A DNA stretch of 64,000 bases from Cryptomeria japonica (Eukaryota; Streptophyta; Pinopsida; Cupressales; Cupressaceae), in the NCBI RefSeq assembly GCF_030272615.1, contig NC_081407.1:436016230-436080229 (forward strand). Reading direction: 5' to 3'. The notes beneath the pieces were generated by a model that ran no database searches, had not been told where the DNA came from, and saw nothing but the letters and a program-made list of their open reading frames with translations. The position numbers and the translations under genes were made by a program. Shown here piece after piece: positions 12,315 through 23,323 of this stretch (its first letter is position 1; every line of letters starts with the position of its first letter).

Positions 12315-15300
12315 TCAACCTTGTAGTTGGGTGGTTATTATTTGAAGAATATCTCCCAAAATTAAGTTTATGCCATGCATAAAGTTCTGGCTCTCCTTTA
12401 TTGCTATCTTAGTTCTATATACTGTACCGGTGAGATGCTGCAAGTGCTCTGCTGGTGTTTTTCTACCTTGTGTTAGTGCCTCTGAGATTTCCTTTCACAG
12501 AGATGCTAAATAGTCCAATCTTGGACTTAGTTTAGACCTCAAGAATTTTGCTTTGTTTATTATTTTCTCTTTCTCTCTTTCTAATTTGAGCAATTCTTCC
12601 TCAAAATTTGTTATCTTTTCCTCAAAAACTGATAATGTATCGGGTGAGTTAACAAAATTATCAGCAAGTTTATTGATCTCTTCCTGTACCTTGCTCATCT
12701 TTTTGTCTACATCTATGGTCAAAAAGTTTATCTTACAAGTGTCTTTGTACAGAGTTTTGTACTCTTTCAATAAATTGCACAGTTCTGGTAGAAGTGTGTC
12801 AAATTCCTTGTTACACTTCTTTATTCCTTCCTCAAAGAATTTCTGTTTCTATTTTTCTACACTTTCCTTTACAGTTTCTACCTTTATTTGCTCAAAATTT
12901 CCAGAAATATATTTACAAAGTGTATCCAACTGGCCTAAAGAATCTTTGTTGGCTATATTACAATTGGGAGCTATTGATTTCAAAACTGGAATTGAATCAT
13001 CTATCACTTTATAGGCTTGTGAGCTATAATCAGTTATTTTCTTGATAGATTCGAGCAATACCTCTATTACATTTGATGGTGACCCTACAAACTGAGTGCC
13101 GGTGGAAGTGACCATGCTAGTATTGACCTCTGGTAGGTCTGTTTGTGTCTCCATCTCTTTAAGCATTGGTTTTCCTGCATCATTTCTTACCGGTGACATC
13201 TATTCTGGACCCTTTAGCTCTATTGGTTTCTCTGTTTGTGTTCCAGATTCCATCTTTTTCTCTGAATGTGCTGCCGGTTGCTCTTTGTTTTCTGTTTTAT
13301 CTATTGTATCCTTGTCTACCACTATGTTAATTTTCTAAGTATCAACATTCATCATATATAGGACTTTAGGATTAGGATTATTATCCTCTGTGTCCATGCT
13401 CTCAACTGTCGTTGATCTTCTACAGTTGTGGTTTTTATCGGTGGAGTATTTAAAGGAGGTGGGGGTAAGTTGTCTCTAATCTTGATACTTGGTGGTCCAC
13501 CAACTTTACCTTTCCCTTTGTCCCTTTGATATACCAGAATGGGCTTGGGATTCCTATATTCTTCTTATTTTTCTTTTTCAACCAAGAATTTATCCCAAGC
13601 ATTTTATGTTTCCTCTGAAACTTCAATAACTCTACCTGCCATTAGTGATATTTGCCAGTGTGCAGTGGAAAAAATTGTCCGGTTGGCCTGAGCTATCAAA
13701 TCATCAATTTCCTTAGGTGAGTTGACCGGGTATACTGCAAGTAATTTCTCTATTTTTATTTTCTTATCCAACTCGATTATTCCTTTCCTTCTGGCCTCAA
13801 GTCTTTTATATAGTTCATCAGGAATTTCATTTAGGACTTGCATCAAAAACTTTCTATACATGTCCATGTGTAATATAACACTTTCCTCGACTTGTCCTTT
13901 CTCATCATTTGATAGGGTGTCATATATTTTCCCTATGTTTTTCAATTTACCTTCCTCTATGATCTCATTCAGTAGTATGTCAAGAGGGGCAAAGTCAGTG
14001 TTTGTCTTCTTCTTCCTTTTGGGGGTCAGCTTCTTCTTAGGTGTGGCTTTCTTGACCGGAGACCTCACAGCTTGTTGCTTTTGTCTTGTCCTTCTAGGTG
14101 AAGGAGTGGATACTGGTGAGGGGTCTCTTTTCCTAACAACTCTTTTGAAAGTTGTTGTCATGTCTCCTTCTGAGGAAGTATCTACCAGTGATAGATGAGT
14201 TTCAGGTTGTTGGGCTACCAACTCATCTTCTGTTATGCCGGTTTTCCTTAGTACATCTTCCTTTATGGCTTTTGTTTGTCTGGTTCCTTTCCTCACAAAT
14301 GCCTCAACCTTTTTCACTCTTTTTTTAGATTGAATTTGACTTTCAATGGTCTCAGTACTACCAAATACTTCTTCCTTCGGTTCATTGGGGGCTTCCAGAA
14401 GTGCTTTGGCATAAGTTTCCACTATGTGGTCATCTGTTTCATACCCCATCTCTGTAACCCAGATTGTTCTTGGGATGACTGTTTCCATCCAAATCTCATC
14501 TTTTTTTATCACAAAGCATATATCATCCTTGTATTTGTTGACAATTTCTTGTGATAGTCTGATTCTTTTATTCATTTTGACCTTTAGTGCTTGAAAATAC
14601 TCATTGATATTCTTTTCTCTGTTTTCACCCATGTTGAATAAGTCAGACAATTGTTTTCCTACCGGTATGTCGAATCCAAAATCCTTGTAGCCTATATCGG
14701 GAGCCTGTTTGGTTATATGTAGCATTAAGCATACAAGTAAATTTCCAAATCTAAAGGTTCCTTTCTTATCCTTCTTGATTTTTGCTAAGTTGTCAATAAA
14801 CTCATCCTTTAACCATTCACAGATATCAATTTTTACATTGTCCTTCACCATGTCATAAGCACTTTTTATGCATAAACTAGAAACAAAGTTAAGCCTATTA
14901 GCATGAGCTACTTTGTAACCTAGAATCATGCTAACAAATTTAACATTTGTATCGGTCACATCATTAACCCTCAATGATCTCTTGTCGGATGTTGCACCAG
15001 TTAAGTTTGTTACCAAGTCATTGGAGACCTTCTCAGTTTGTCGGGTCTGCTACCGGTGGAAGGTAACCCTGTTACTGCTTTCATAGCTACCTTTGTAATT
15101 TTATGCACTGATTCAAGCCAAAAGAATGATCCATGTACCCTACTCAGAACTATCCAAACCACTTCCTTGGGAAATTCAGGAATGCAAAGGATTTCAGTGA
15201 ATCCTAGGGTTTCAACAATTTTATGTTCAGGTTTCACATTCCCAGAGTTGTCACATATAACAGACTTATACATTTTTTTGATTTCCTCATCACCTAATTC

Positions 15301-15491
15301 CTCTATGTTGCAATGAATATACATTCTAGGGTCTTCCGCATAAACAACACCTTTTGGAATTTTTGAAAAAGCACCTGTGTTGTCATCTTTCTTAGCTACC
15401 TTGGGAACTAGCTGAAACACGGGCCTAGGTCTTTTTATACTTCGACTACTGTAGGGTTTGCTATGAATTCAGGTGCAGAGGAGGATGTCAT
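12315..15491 (-). pseudogene. element A ORF2, large protein of unknown function
   Basis: The ancestral frame covers about 1,059 codons, with ATG at 15491 and a stop at 12315. Frameshifts lie near 15430, 15010 and 13250-13330; a TAA near 13604 and others interrupt it. The longest open part is 470 codons (15016-13604). The N-terminal half resembles plant retroelement ORFs with a transposon-associated fold (RVNDVTDTNVKFVSMILGY; WLKDEFIDNLAKIKKD). A highly basic Pro/Ser/Lys tract, probably nuclear-localising or nucleic-acid-binding (PKKKLTPKRKKK), lies around 14000-14110. The C-terminal third is coiled-coil (FEEKITNFEEELLKLEREKE). No RT, integrase, protease or RNase H motif is present. Copies B and C carry parts of the same ORF. 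Confidence 0.8.
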
Positions 15492-15797
15492 GATGATAAA
15501 TACATTTTTCTACCTTTGGATGGATTGATTGTTGAAGTGCTTTGCCTCTTTCCTCGGAATGCCTTAGCTCGAAAATCTTCGTGCTCTCTGAAAGTTTGAA
15601 TTCACGGTGAAATGAAATGGAGCCAAAAACCTTATTTAATAAAGTCTTTTATGCTACCTACCATATTAATTGCTTGTCGGTAATGTATTAGCTCAACTTT
15701 ATTTGCTGGTAATGAAAGATTTTCAACTTCTTTTCTCTAACCGAGGGAATAATAGCACATGTGTCATTTTATTGCCAAACCCTCAAGATAATTTTCT

Positions 15798-16955
15798 TCA
15801 ATTTGATGAAGAACATCCTGCTGGAGGAGCATTGCTCTATCTTGCCGGTGGAGCATCATATTGTCCTGTCGGTGAAGCATTTGTTGGTTCTACCGGTGGA
15901 GGAGTAACCCCAATATTTAGATCACCTTTTCTAATCCATTGTTTTGAAAATTCTTGCTTAACCTCTTCAACCTTTTCCTTACCTTTCAAGCTAGTACTTT
16001 TGTTATCTACCAGTGTACCTTTACTTCTACAAAATTTAGCAATATGACCAATCTTGTTACATGCATAACAGGTTACATTATTTTTCTAAATAGCTTTCCC
16101 ATAACCTATGCCAGTTTGTGTTATGCATTTATTTGATAAATGACCAAATCTTCCACAAACATAACATCTTACATTCATTCTGCAATTTTCAGAGTTATGA
16201 CCAATTTTGTTGCATTTGGTGCATTGACCAGTGGGAGGATTGATGCTATGATAATTCTTAGATCTAAATTCATTCACCCTATGACCATATTTATTACAGT
16301 TAAAGCATTTTCCATTGAATTTGTAAGTATTAGAAGGTCTTACCGGTTTGCTGTGATCCTGGGTATTTGCAGTACTGGAGCTTTCTCCAACTTCAAATCC
16401 AATTTCAGAAATGTAACCTTTGGGTTTTTGATTCTTCAATAAGGTACCAAGTTCTTTTGAGCTTTTTTTGAATTTTTCTTTGTCTTGATTTGTAGTTTCC
16501 AGTTCCCTTTCCAAGATTTCTTTTTGTCTCATTAGTTCATTTGAGTCATTCTGAGTATGCATAAGATCTGTCTTCAACATGTCATTTTCATAGCTAAGTC
16601 TTGTGTTCTCATTTGCTATATCACTTAGTCTTCTGGTCAATTCTTCTTCATTCTTCTTTATGTCCTCAATCTCTTTGCAAAATCTCATAGTCATGTCCTG
16701 CATTTCATTTTTTGTTGTCATGATCTCTTGTTTCAATTTGCTTATCATATCATTTAGTGATTCTTTTTCATCATTCTCATTTTGCAATTTTTCACAAAGT
16801 TCTCTTCTCTTATTCCTTGTAACAGTAAGATTTTCTTAAAGTTCTTGAATAATGTCCTGAGCTACTTTTAAATCATCTTCTAATTTGATATTTTTTAACT
16901 TCTCTGCATCATAGTCAGTAAGAGCTCCTTCAAGTTGCTTCATCAGATTTTCCAT
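15798..16955 (-). pseudogene. element A ORF1, coiled-coil Gag-like protein with four zinc knuckles
   Basis: This is a 386-codon frame with the ATG at 16955, interrupted by TAA at about 16839 and 16086. Residues 1-190 are a long coiled coil (SNELMRQKEILERELETTN). Four CCHC knuckles follow: CFNCNKYGHRVNEF (last Cys lost to Phe), CTKCNKIGHNSENC, CYVCGRFGHLSNKC and CYACNKIGHIAKFC. A Pro-rich tail ends it. It lacks the usual copia gag N-terminal fold, so it is a Gag-like RNA-binding protein of a different build. Copy B has exactly the same frame length (31822-32979, 1158 bp). Confidence 0.85.
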
Positions 16956-17012
16956 CTTTACCGGTGTCAAGATCTTCCTCAAGTTGTTAGGCTTCTGAAA
17001 ATAGAGGACCAG

Positions 17013-17024
17013 GCTCTGATACCA
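17013..17024 (-). other. element A primer binding site (tRNA-iMet type)
   Basis: The reverse complement is TGGTATCAGAGC, 2 bp inside the 5' LTR, identical to the copia site at 2502-2513. Confidence 0.93.
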
Positions 17025-17026
17025 AT

Positions 17027-17905
17027 TGTTAGGGTTCCCACAGATACTGAGAGGGGGAGCTAAATCAGTATCTAACCGGTAAAGAAATTTTCTTAAAACT
17101 GAATATGCAGAACATAAAGTAACAGTATATCGGTAAGCAAGAATTAATGTAAATAACAGAATCAAAAACATCCAAATGAAAAGAACACCATAACACAAGA
17201 TGTTTAACGAGGAAAATCGGTGTGGGAAAAACCTCGGTGGGATTTGTGACCCACAATATTCACTTACTGGCCAATAAGAGAATATTACTTACAATAGGGG
17301 CCTTCACATGTAGGAAGGCCAACTGCCTAGAGCTCACTTCTCAATAAGAAGTCACACTGACTTACAATGAGGATTTACACAAATCCAATATTCTATACTG
17401 CTTTACAATAGCATCTTCAATGCCAGATTTAGTACCAGTTCTTACTCTGTTCTTTACATATACCCTTGACCTACAATTCGCACATTAGGTCTGCCTTATA
17501 ATTTATTTATGCTTCCTATCCATATCCTACAAATGCTTACAATGATCTCTTTTATATACAAGAGTCATTTTACAATTTTTCAAGTCGGCTTACAATAATA
17601 AACAAAATATTAAATATCAAAAATCCTATCGACCTCAGTACCGATATACATGTTCTTTTATGTGTCGGTGTACATCTTCTGTGTCGGTGCTGGTGTAGAT
17701 TGATCTTGCTGATGCCGGTGCACTGTCTTGTTTGAGTAATGCTTTACTGGTATAATGTTTTGTCGGTGCCATAGGATTGCAAGGTTGCCTGAGTAATGCT
17801 TTGTCGATATAATGTCTTGCCGATGCCATAGGATTGCAAGGTTGCCATCAATGACAAAACCTTCAATCACACACAATGTCTCATTGGAGTGTCCATATGC
17901 CAACA
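17027..17905 (-). repeat. element A 5' LTR
   Basis: 879 bp. It carries a local duplication of a tgtcggtgta-type unit around 17640-17700 that makes it longer than the 3' LTR. Confidence 0.93.
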
Positions 17906-19140
17906 GCAGGAACCTTGCCATTTGTTGCAGGAACTTTTATTTCACTTTGTGGAGCAAACTGTTGTAGGAACTCTTCTCTTGTAGCTAGCTTGTGAAAAAG
18001 TCGTAGTCAGTGTCCATTCACTAAGAGTTTAAATCAAATAGGATCTATTATGGACAAATGGACTGCTCCATTCTAAAAAACTTCTTCTACCTCATAAGGA
18101 CCTAACCACCTTGTTTGGAGTTTTCCCATAGCATCTTTATATCTGGAATCATACAGGAGTGCCCAGTCACCAACTTTGAATTTCTTTTATCTAATATATT
18201 TGTCATGTCATCTTGCTCTTTGGTTTTGAATCCATTCTGTCTGTTGAACAGCTATCTTCCTCCATTCATCAAGAGCATTTAACTGTTGAATGAATTCCTT
18301 ATGTGCTTCAGACAATGTCATATTTAGTTGTAGAGCTGCTCTCAAGGTTTTATGCTCAAATTCAATAGGCATCATTGTTGTTTTTCCATAAACCATTTCA
18401 AAAGGTGTGAATCCAATTAGTGTTTTCCATGTTGTTCTATATGCCCAAATTGCCTTTGAAAGTCGATGAGACCAATCTTTCTTGTGTATAGACACTGTTT
18501 TTGTAAGAATAGCCTCAAGCTCTCTATTGGTAACTTCTACTTGTCCATTAGACTGTGGATGATATGGAGTAGATTTCTTGTGTCTTATATTTGTATTCAT
18601 TGACCAAAGCTTTTATCAATGTTGATGTAAATTGAGGTCCCTGATCTGAGACAATTTCCCTTGGTACTCCATACCTTGTAAATATTTCTTCATAGAGAAA
18701 CTCAGCCACCTTATTATCTCTTGCATGTTGCATAGCTCTAGCTTCTACCCATTTTGTTACATAGTCTGTACATACCAAGATATAAGATATGTCATTAGAA
18801 GGTGGATCATTGGGGCCAACAAAATCTAATCCCCACTTGTCAAATGGTGTAGCAAATATTTAAGGATATAGTGGCATCTCATTAGATTTTGTAGGTCTGC
18901 CCATTCACTGACATATGTCACATTTCCTTGTGTACTAAGTTGCATCCTTGTGTAATGTAGGCCAATAGTATCCGGTATTGAGTATTTTCAGTGTTGTCCT
19001 TTTGGTAGCAAAATGACCTCCACATGGCTCATCATGACATGCATGCAGGATGTCATATGTTTCATCTTCTCTGACACATCTTTGCATGACTTGGTCAGGT
19101 CCAGTATAAAATAGACAATCAGCAATCCATGAAAAGTTAA
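17906..19140 (-). pseudogene. Athila-like integrase
   Basis: Reading the minus strand from about 19100: an H2C2 zinc domain (HACHDEPCGGHFATKRT ... CDICQ), the core Asp in FDKWGLDFVGP, the second Asp in EIVSDQGPQFTST and the Glu in the NGQVEVTNRELEA block. These are the DDE residues of gypsy integrases. A frameshift at about 18560-18600 and several stops break it. The C-terminal region continues to insert A at 17905 and resumes at 11255. Confidence 0.9.
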
Positions 19141-19144
19141 AACT

Positions 19145-19740
19145 TTATTTGACTAGCAACCTTCTTTCCTTAGGAGAAAAGGAAATTGGCATCTTAACTG
19201 CAACTAAATAATTGGCAATATCAGCATACCAAGGAGTATGAGCCTGTATGAGAAACAAATGCTCATCTAGAAAAGTGTCATCTATCATTGTAGAATATTC
19301 CTGCAATTGAAGACGTGAAAGATAATTTGCAACAACATTAGACTTCCCTGGCTTATCAACAACTGTGATATCAAATTCCTGCATCAACAATAACTAGCGA
19401 GCCAGTCTACCGGTGATTGATGGCTTATTCATGAGATATCTAATTGCAGTATGATCTGTATGCACAAATATGGGATACCCTATAATATAGTGTTTAAACT
19501 TGTTAAGGGCATATATGACAGCTAACATTTCATTTTTAGTAACTGTATAATTCAATTCAGGTCCCTTTAAATTCTTGCTGACATAATATATTGCATTTTC
19601 CAACTTGTCAACTTTTTGTCCCAGCACTACTCCTACAACATAATCAGATGCATCAGTATGGATTTGGAATGGTAGAGACCAATTTGGTCCTTTTAGAACT
19701 GGTGCTTGAGTCAAAGCATGCTTAAGCTTTAAAAAAGCTT
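19145..19740 (-). pseudogene. Athila-like RNase H
   Basis: Native gypsy RNase H with catalytic residues preserved: Asp in IHTDASDYVVGVVLGQ, Glu in TVTKNEMLAVIYALNKF and Asp in FVHTDHTAIRYL. The tether and linker follow (WLLLMQEFDITVVDKPGK; NYLSRLQ). A stop at about 19392 separates two segments in neighbouring phases. This intact native RNase H contrasts with the degenerate one in the Tat-like element at 41715. Confidence 0.9.
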
Positions 19741-20960
19741 CATTGCATGCTGAGGTCTATTTAAATTTTGCATCTTTAGTAAGCAGTGAATATAAGGGAC
19801 TTGCAATTTTGCTGAAATCTTTGATAAACCTTCTGTAGTATCCAGCATGGCCATGAAAACTTCTCACATCTTTCTGCTTCATAGGGTCATTAATATGCTA
19901 AATAACCTCAATCTTTGTTGGATCCACTTGTATGCCTTGTACAGATATATGATGACCAAGGACTATTCCTTCTTCCATCATAATGAAACACTTCTTACTG
20001 TTTAGAGACAAGTTGTAGTCTTCACACTGCTACAAAACTTTCTTCAAATTACCTAATGCTTGATCAAATTCAGAACCATAAGTTGTAAAGTCATCCATGT
20101 AAATTTTCATAATATCTTGAGAAATATCAGAAAAAAAAAAAAAATGATCACTGCCCTTTGAAAAGTGGCTGGAGCATTACACAACCCAAAAGGAAGAATA
20201 GAATATGCATACATGCCCCATGGGCAAGTAAATGTTATTTTCTCCTGATCCTCGAGAGCTATTTGTATCTGATTATAGCCACTAAATCCATCCAGGAATG
20301 AAAAATATCTCTTACCAGCAAGAGAATCCAATACCTGATCCACAAATGGCATTGGAAAATTATCCTTCCTTGTGGCTAGGTTAAAGGCTCTATAATCAAC
20401 ACATACTCTCCATTTGCCTCCCTTTTAAGGAATTATCACCAAAGGTGATACCCATTGACTGTCAGAGATAAGATAGATAAACCCAACTTTCAATAATTTC
20501 TGCAATTATTTTGTAACTATCTCCTTCAAGGCAGGGTTGACTCTTCTTTGAGGTTGTTTGAGGGGGAAACACTCATCCTTTATGTAAATATGATAAGTAC
20601 AAACTGCTGGATCAATTCCATTCATATCCTTGTAATCCCATGCAAAAACATTTCTATAGAGTTTCAGCAAGTCCACTAGGCTATCATTTTGAGTATCTGC
20701 TATATTCTTATTGATGTTTAAATATTTATTCAATTCCACCTCTATCTTGATAGTAAGATCAATCTGATTTATATCAGAAAAATGAGAATAAGACAATTCC
20801 TGTGGCAACAAGGTATGCAAGATATCAGTGCTTGCAGGAAAGTCCAAACCTGCAATATTCAGAACCAATTCCTGCAATTCTTGGTCTTCTATTAATTCAT
20901 TTATCAGGACCTTATAAAGAATTGATTCTTCATCATATAATTGCATGAGTGGCACTCGAT
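19741..20960 (-). pseudogene. Athila-like reverse transcriptase
   Basis: Blocks visible on the minus strand: FPLKQPQRRVNPALKEIV, PFVDQVLDSLAGKRYFSFLD, GFSGYNQIQIALEDQEK, ILPFGLCNAPATFQRA, the active site IYMDDFTTYG (about 20080-20110), LNSKKCFIM and VRSFHGHAGYYRRFI. A 14-A run on the plus strand (about 20130-20143) falls between the NAPATFQ block and YMDD and breaks the frame. Further stops lie at about 20506 and 20427. Confidence 0.92.
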
Positions 20961-21410
20961 TAATCATCATAAGGTGATTTAGAGTCAATTTCTTCAGATT
21001 CCTCTCTCAAAATAGGCCAAACAGTCTGCTGCTGCTCAAGCTGAGGTTGTGTTGGGGAATATAAGGCTAATGTTTTTGTGGAACTGCCATCTGAAATAGT
21101 CATGTCTCCTGATCTACACCCAATATATGCATCAGCTATGGCAAGCCATGGTCTTCCCAAAATGACTGGATATCCCCCCAATGTTGTTTTTGGAGATAAA
21201 ATCATAAAGTCTGCAGAATATTCCCAGGAATCTAGAATAACTACTATATCTTCTATGATACCATCAGGTCTTACTACAGAACCATCAGCAAGTTGGAGAA
21301 CTGTGGGTGTAGCCCTTAAACTATCAATCTCTAGATTTTTCATCACTTCCCTTGTCATTACATTAATAACTGCCCCTAGATCAACTAAAACATTTTTTAT
21401 TTGACTGCCA
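20961..21410 (-). pseudogene. Athila-like protease, C-terminal part
   Basis: After insert X the frame continues GSQIKNVLVDLGAVINVMT (Asp-Leu-Gly in place of Asp-Ser/Thr-Gly, common in Athila) and LGRPWLAIADAYIGCRSG, the flap and C-terminal parts of a retropepsin. The N-terminal part lies at about 26619-26812. The joined coding phase across X fixes the insertion site within protease. Confidence 0.85.
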
Positions 21411-22152
21411 TGTTATCATTGATTAAAAATGGGCTTTTCTTTTCCCATGATTGGCTATGATTTGTTGAAATTTTGAGTAAGGCACTTTTTCAAATGCTTC
21501 AGCTTTGTTTTATGCCTCAAGGGTTCAGGGGTTTTTGATTTTAGATCCTCCAATGTTTGTTTAAAACCCTCTAGTTTCTATTCTTTCGTTGCTTTATTCA
21601 CTTAAGTAATGGGTCAGGGGATCATAGGAAGTGTCCCCCCTTGTTGTTTGCCTAGGCAGACATGTTAATTAATCACAAAATTTATGCCTTATATGTTTTT
21701 CTCCTAAAGTTGTCAGGCCCAGTAACTAGTGCGCATCTAGCGAATGAATCTACGGCTTTCGCTATTTCACTAGGCGAAGTTGCATGTAGTTTAAAACCAG
21801 CAAAGTTGGGAAAATGACATGGCATGCCACCTAAGCGGTCTAGCTGGTTGATGAGAGAAAGTAAAATGGCAACACACGGCATAAGTCACAACAGTCAGCA
21901 GGTCAGGATTAAAGGCTAAAAGGCGGGCCCCAGAGGTGAGTCAGGTCTCAAGTTAGGAGATGACCTGGCGGTTACAGCTGTTAAGAATTTACTGGAGCCC
22001 AGTGCTTTCTCTCAAAAAATGAAAAAATGATGAGTCGGCTCCGAAGGTGACTGGATGCTAGGTGTTCAAAGTGAATCAGAGGGCCCACCACTCCCGAAAG
22101 CCTATTCATATGGTTAAATGTCGATCAATTAAAAAATGATCTGACGGCCCGT

Positions 22153-22200
22153 GCTATTTCACAAGGGTAAAATGCTCGTGCTTTATACCCTACGAAATAG
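22153..22200 (+). other. stem-loop in tandem unit 1
   Basis: Arms gctatttcacaagggta (22153-22169) and taccctacgaaatag (22186-22200) pair with small mismatches around a 16-nt loop. Confidence 0.7.
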
Positions 22201-22362
22201 AGAAAGTGAACGAGAGCCGTCCATGTGTCATGATGGATGGTCATGTCAGTGCTGCAGGTGACTGGATGCTAGGTGTTCAAAGTAAGTCAGAGGGCCCACC
22301 CTTCCCGAAGCCTATTCAGATGGTTAAATGCCGATCAATTAAAAAATGATCTGACGGCCCTT

Positions 22363-22411
22363 GCTATTTCGCAAGGGTAAGATGCTCATGCTTTATACCT
22401 TGTGAAATAGC
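22363..22411 (+). other. stem-loop in tandem unit 2
   Basis: Arms gctatttcgcaagggta (22363-22379) and taccttgtgaaatagc (22396-22411) pair over about 15 bp with one G-T-type mismatch and one bulge. Confidence 0.8.
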
Positions 22412-22572
22412 GAAAGTGAATGAGAGTCGTCCACGTGTCATGATGGATGGTCATGTCAACACTGCCGGTGACTGGACGCCAGGTGTTCAAAGTAAGTCAG
22501 AGGGCCCACCCTTCCCGAAGCCTATTCAGATGGTTAAATGTCAATCAATTAAAAAATGATCTGACGACCCGC

Positions 22573-22621
22573 GCTATTTTGTAAGGGTAAGATGCTCGTG
22601 CTTTATACCCTACAAAATAGC
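22573..22621 (+). other. stem-loop in tandem unit 3
   Basis: Arms gctattttgtaagggta (22573-22589) and taccctacaaaatagc (22606-22621) pair fully apart from one bulged A. Both arms changed relative to the other units (C to T on one, G to A on the other), so pairing is retained. Confidence 0.8.
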
Positions 22622-23323
22622 GAAAGTGAACAAGAGCCATCCACGTGTCATGATAGATGGCAACATGCCAGCGACATGTGGTCTTAGAAGAAAGTTGTGG
22701 GCCCGCCAAGGTGGAACCGGCAATATAAGAAAAGGACACGCGGCCAGCATTAAGTTGAATGCAAAAGACATTTCAAGGCCAGTGGTTGGGTGCCACGTGG
22801 TATCATGTAGCCAATAGAGAAGTGGGACCCAGCGCGGGGCCAAAGCTGTTAGTCAGTATAACGTTTGATCAAGTTTCTTTTGATCGGATGGTCGGTGCTA
22901 TTTCGCAGGACCAAGTTGTTCGATAGTTATGCTTCGCGAAGTTGCGAAAGAACAAAATGAAAGACTTGCAATAATGTTGTGACCCGTTGGAGCGAAAAAA
23001 TACGAATTCTCCTATGAATTCAATTTTGAAGGGACGGCCGAAGCATGCGGAATCAATGTTGTAGTTAAGACCCTAAGTACAATATTTGATTTCCTATCAA
23101 CCGAGTGAAGATATCTTTTAAAGAATTTTTGCAGAGGAGCGGATGCAGAGCTATTTTCTTCAGGTACAGAGCAAGTTAGTTCAGTTGCAGAGCAAATTCC
23201 TTCAAGTTAAGAAAAGGTTTTCTCGTACTCCTATGTAGCAATTCATGTGTGGTGTGTTTTAGATAAGATATTGATTCATCATAGAAGTGTCTAGGAGTGG
23301 TATTCATCTCTTACCTTTTTTAA

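Larger units (their letters stand above)
11256..17905 (-). mobile_element. pol-less (non-autonomous) LTR element, copy A
   Basis: It has two LTRs (17905-17027 and 12109-11256 on the minus strand), a tRNA-iMet primer site and a polypurine tract, and lies inside the Athila-like pol. Flanks acagg (11251-11255) and gcagg (17906-17910) are a likely 5-bp target duplication with one change. The 4.9-kb interior encodes two ORFs and no protease, RT, RNase H or integrase. Primer site, polypurine-adjacent sequence and LTR ends match the copia element at 1438, so copia machinery probably mobilised it. By eye the two LTRs differ at about a dozen sites in the first 245 bases, so it is not very recent. Confidence 0.9.
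22049..22660 (+). repeat. tandem array, about three units of 210-211 bp
   Basis: Units start with gactggatgctaggtgttca at 22049, 22260 and 22470 (the last as gactggacgccagg). Each unit carries cagagggcccacc, a gatctgacg block and a long stem-loop. The third unit fades at about 22660. Confidence 0.92.
21411..23323 (+). repeat. LTR-like leader of insert X
   Basis: 1.9 kb of non-coding sequence before the long ORF. It starts TGTTA like plant LTRs, is rich in hairpin motifs (for example tttcgctatttcacta near 21760 and gcttcgcgaagttgcg near 22931) and includes a three-unit tandem array. I cannot identify a primer binding site, so the LTR/internal border is undefined. Confidence 0.5.

Noticed and set aside
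12553..13338. Plus-strand frames opposite element A ORF2
   Set aside because: They are Ser/Phe/Leu-rich antisense shadows of the Lys/Glu-rich coiled-coil coding strand. The minus-strand frame has the conserved family partner in copy C.
13722..14198. 158-residue plus-strand frame
   Set aside because: It is antisense to the basic and globular part of ORF2 and has hydrophobic Ser/Phe text typical of reverse-complement lysine-rich coding.
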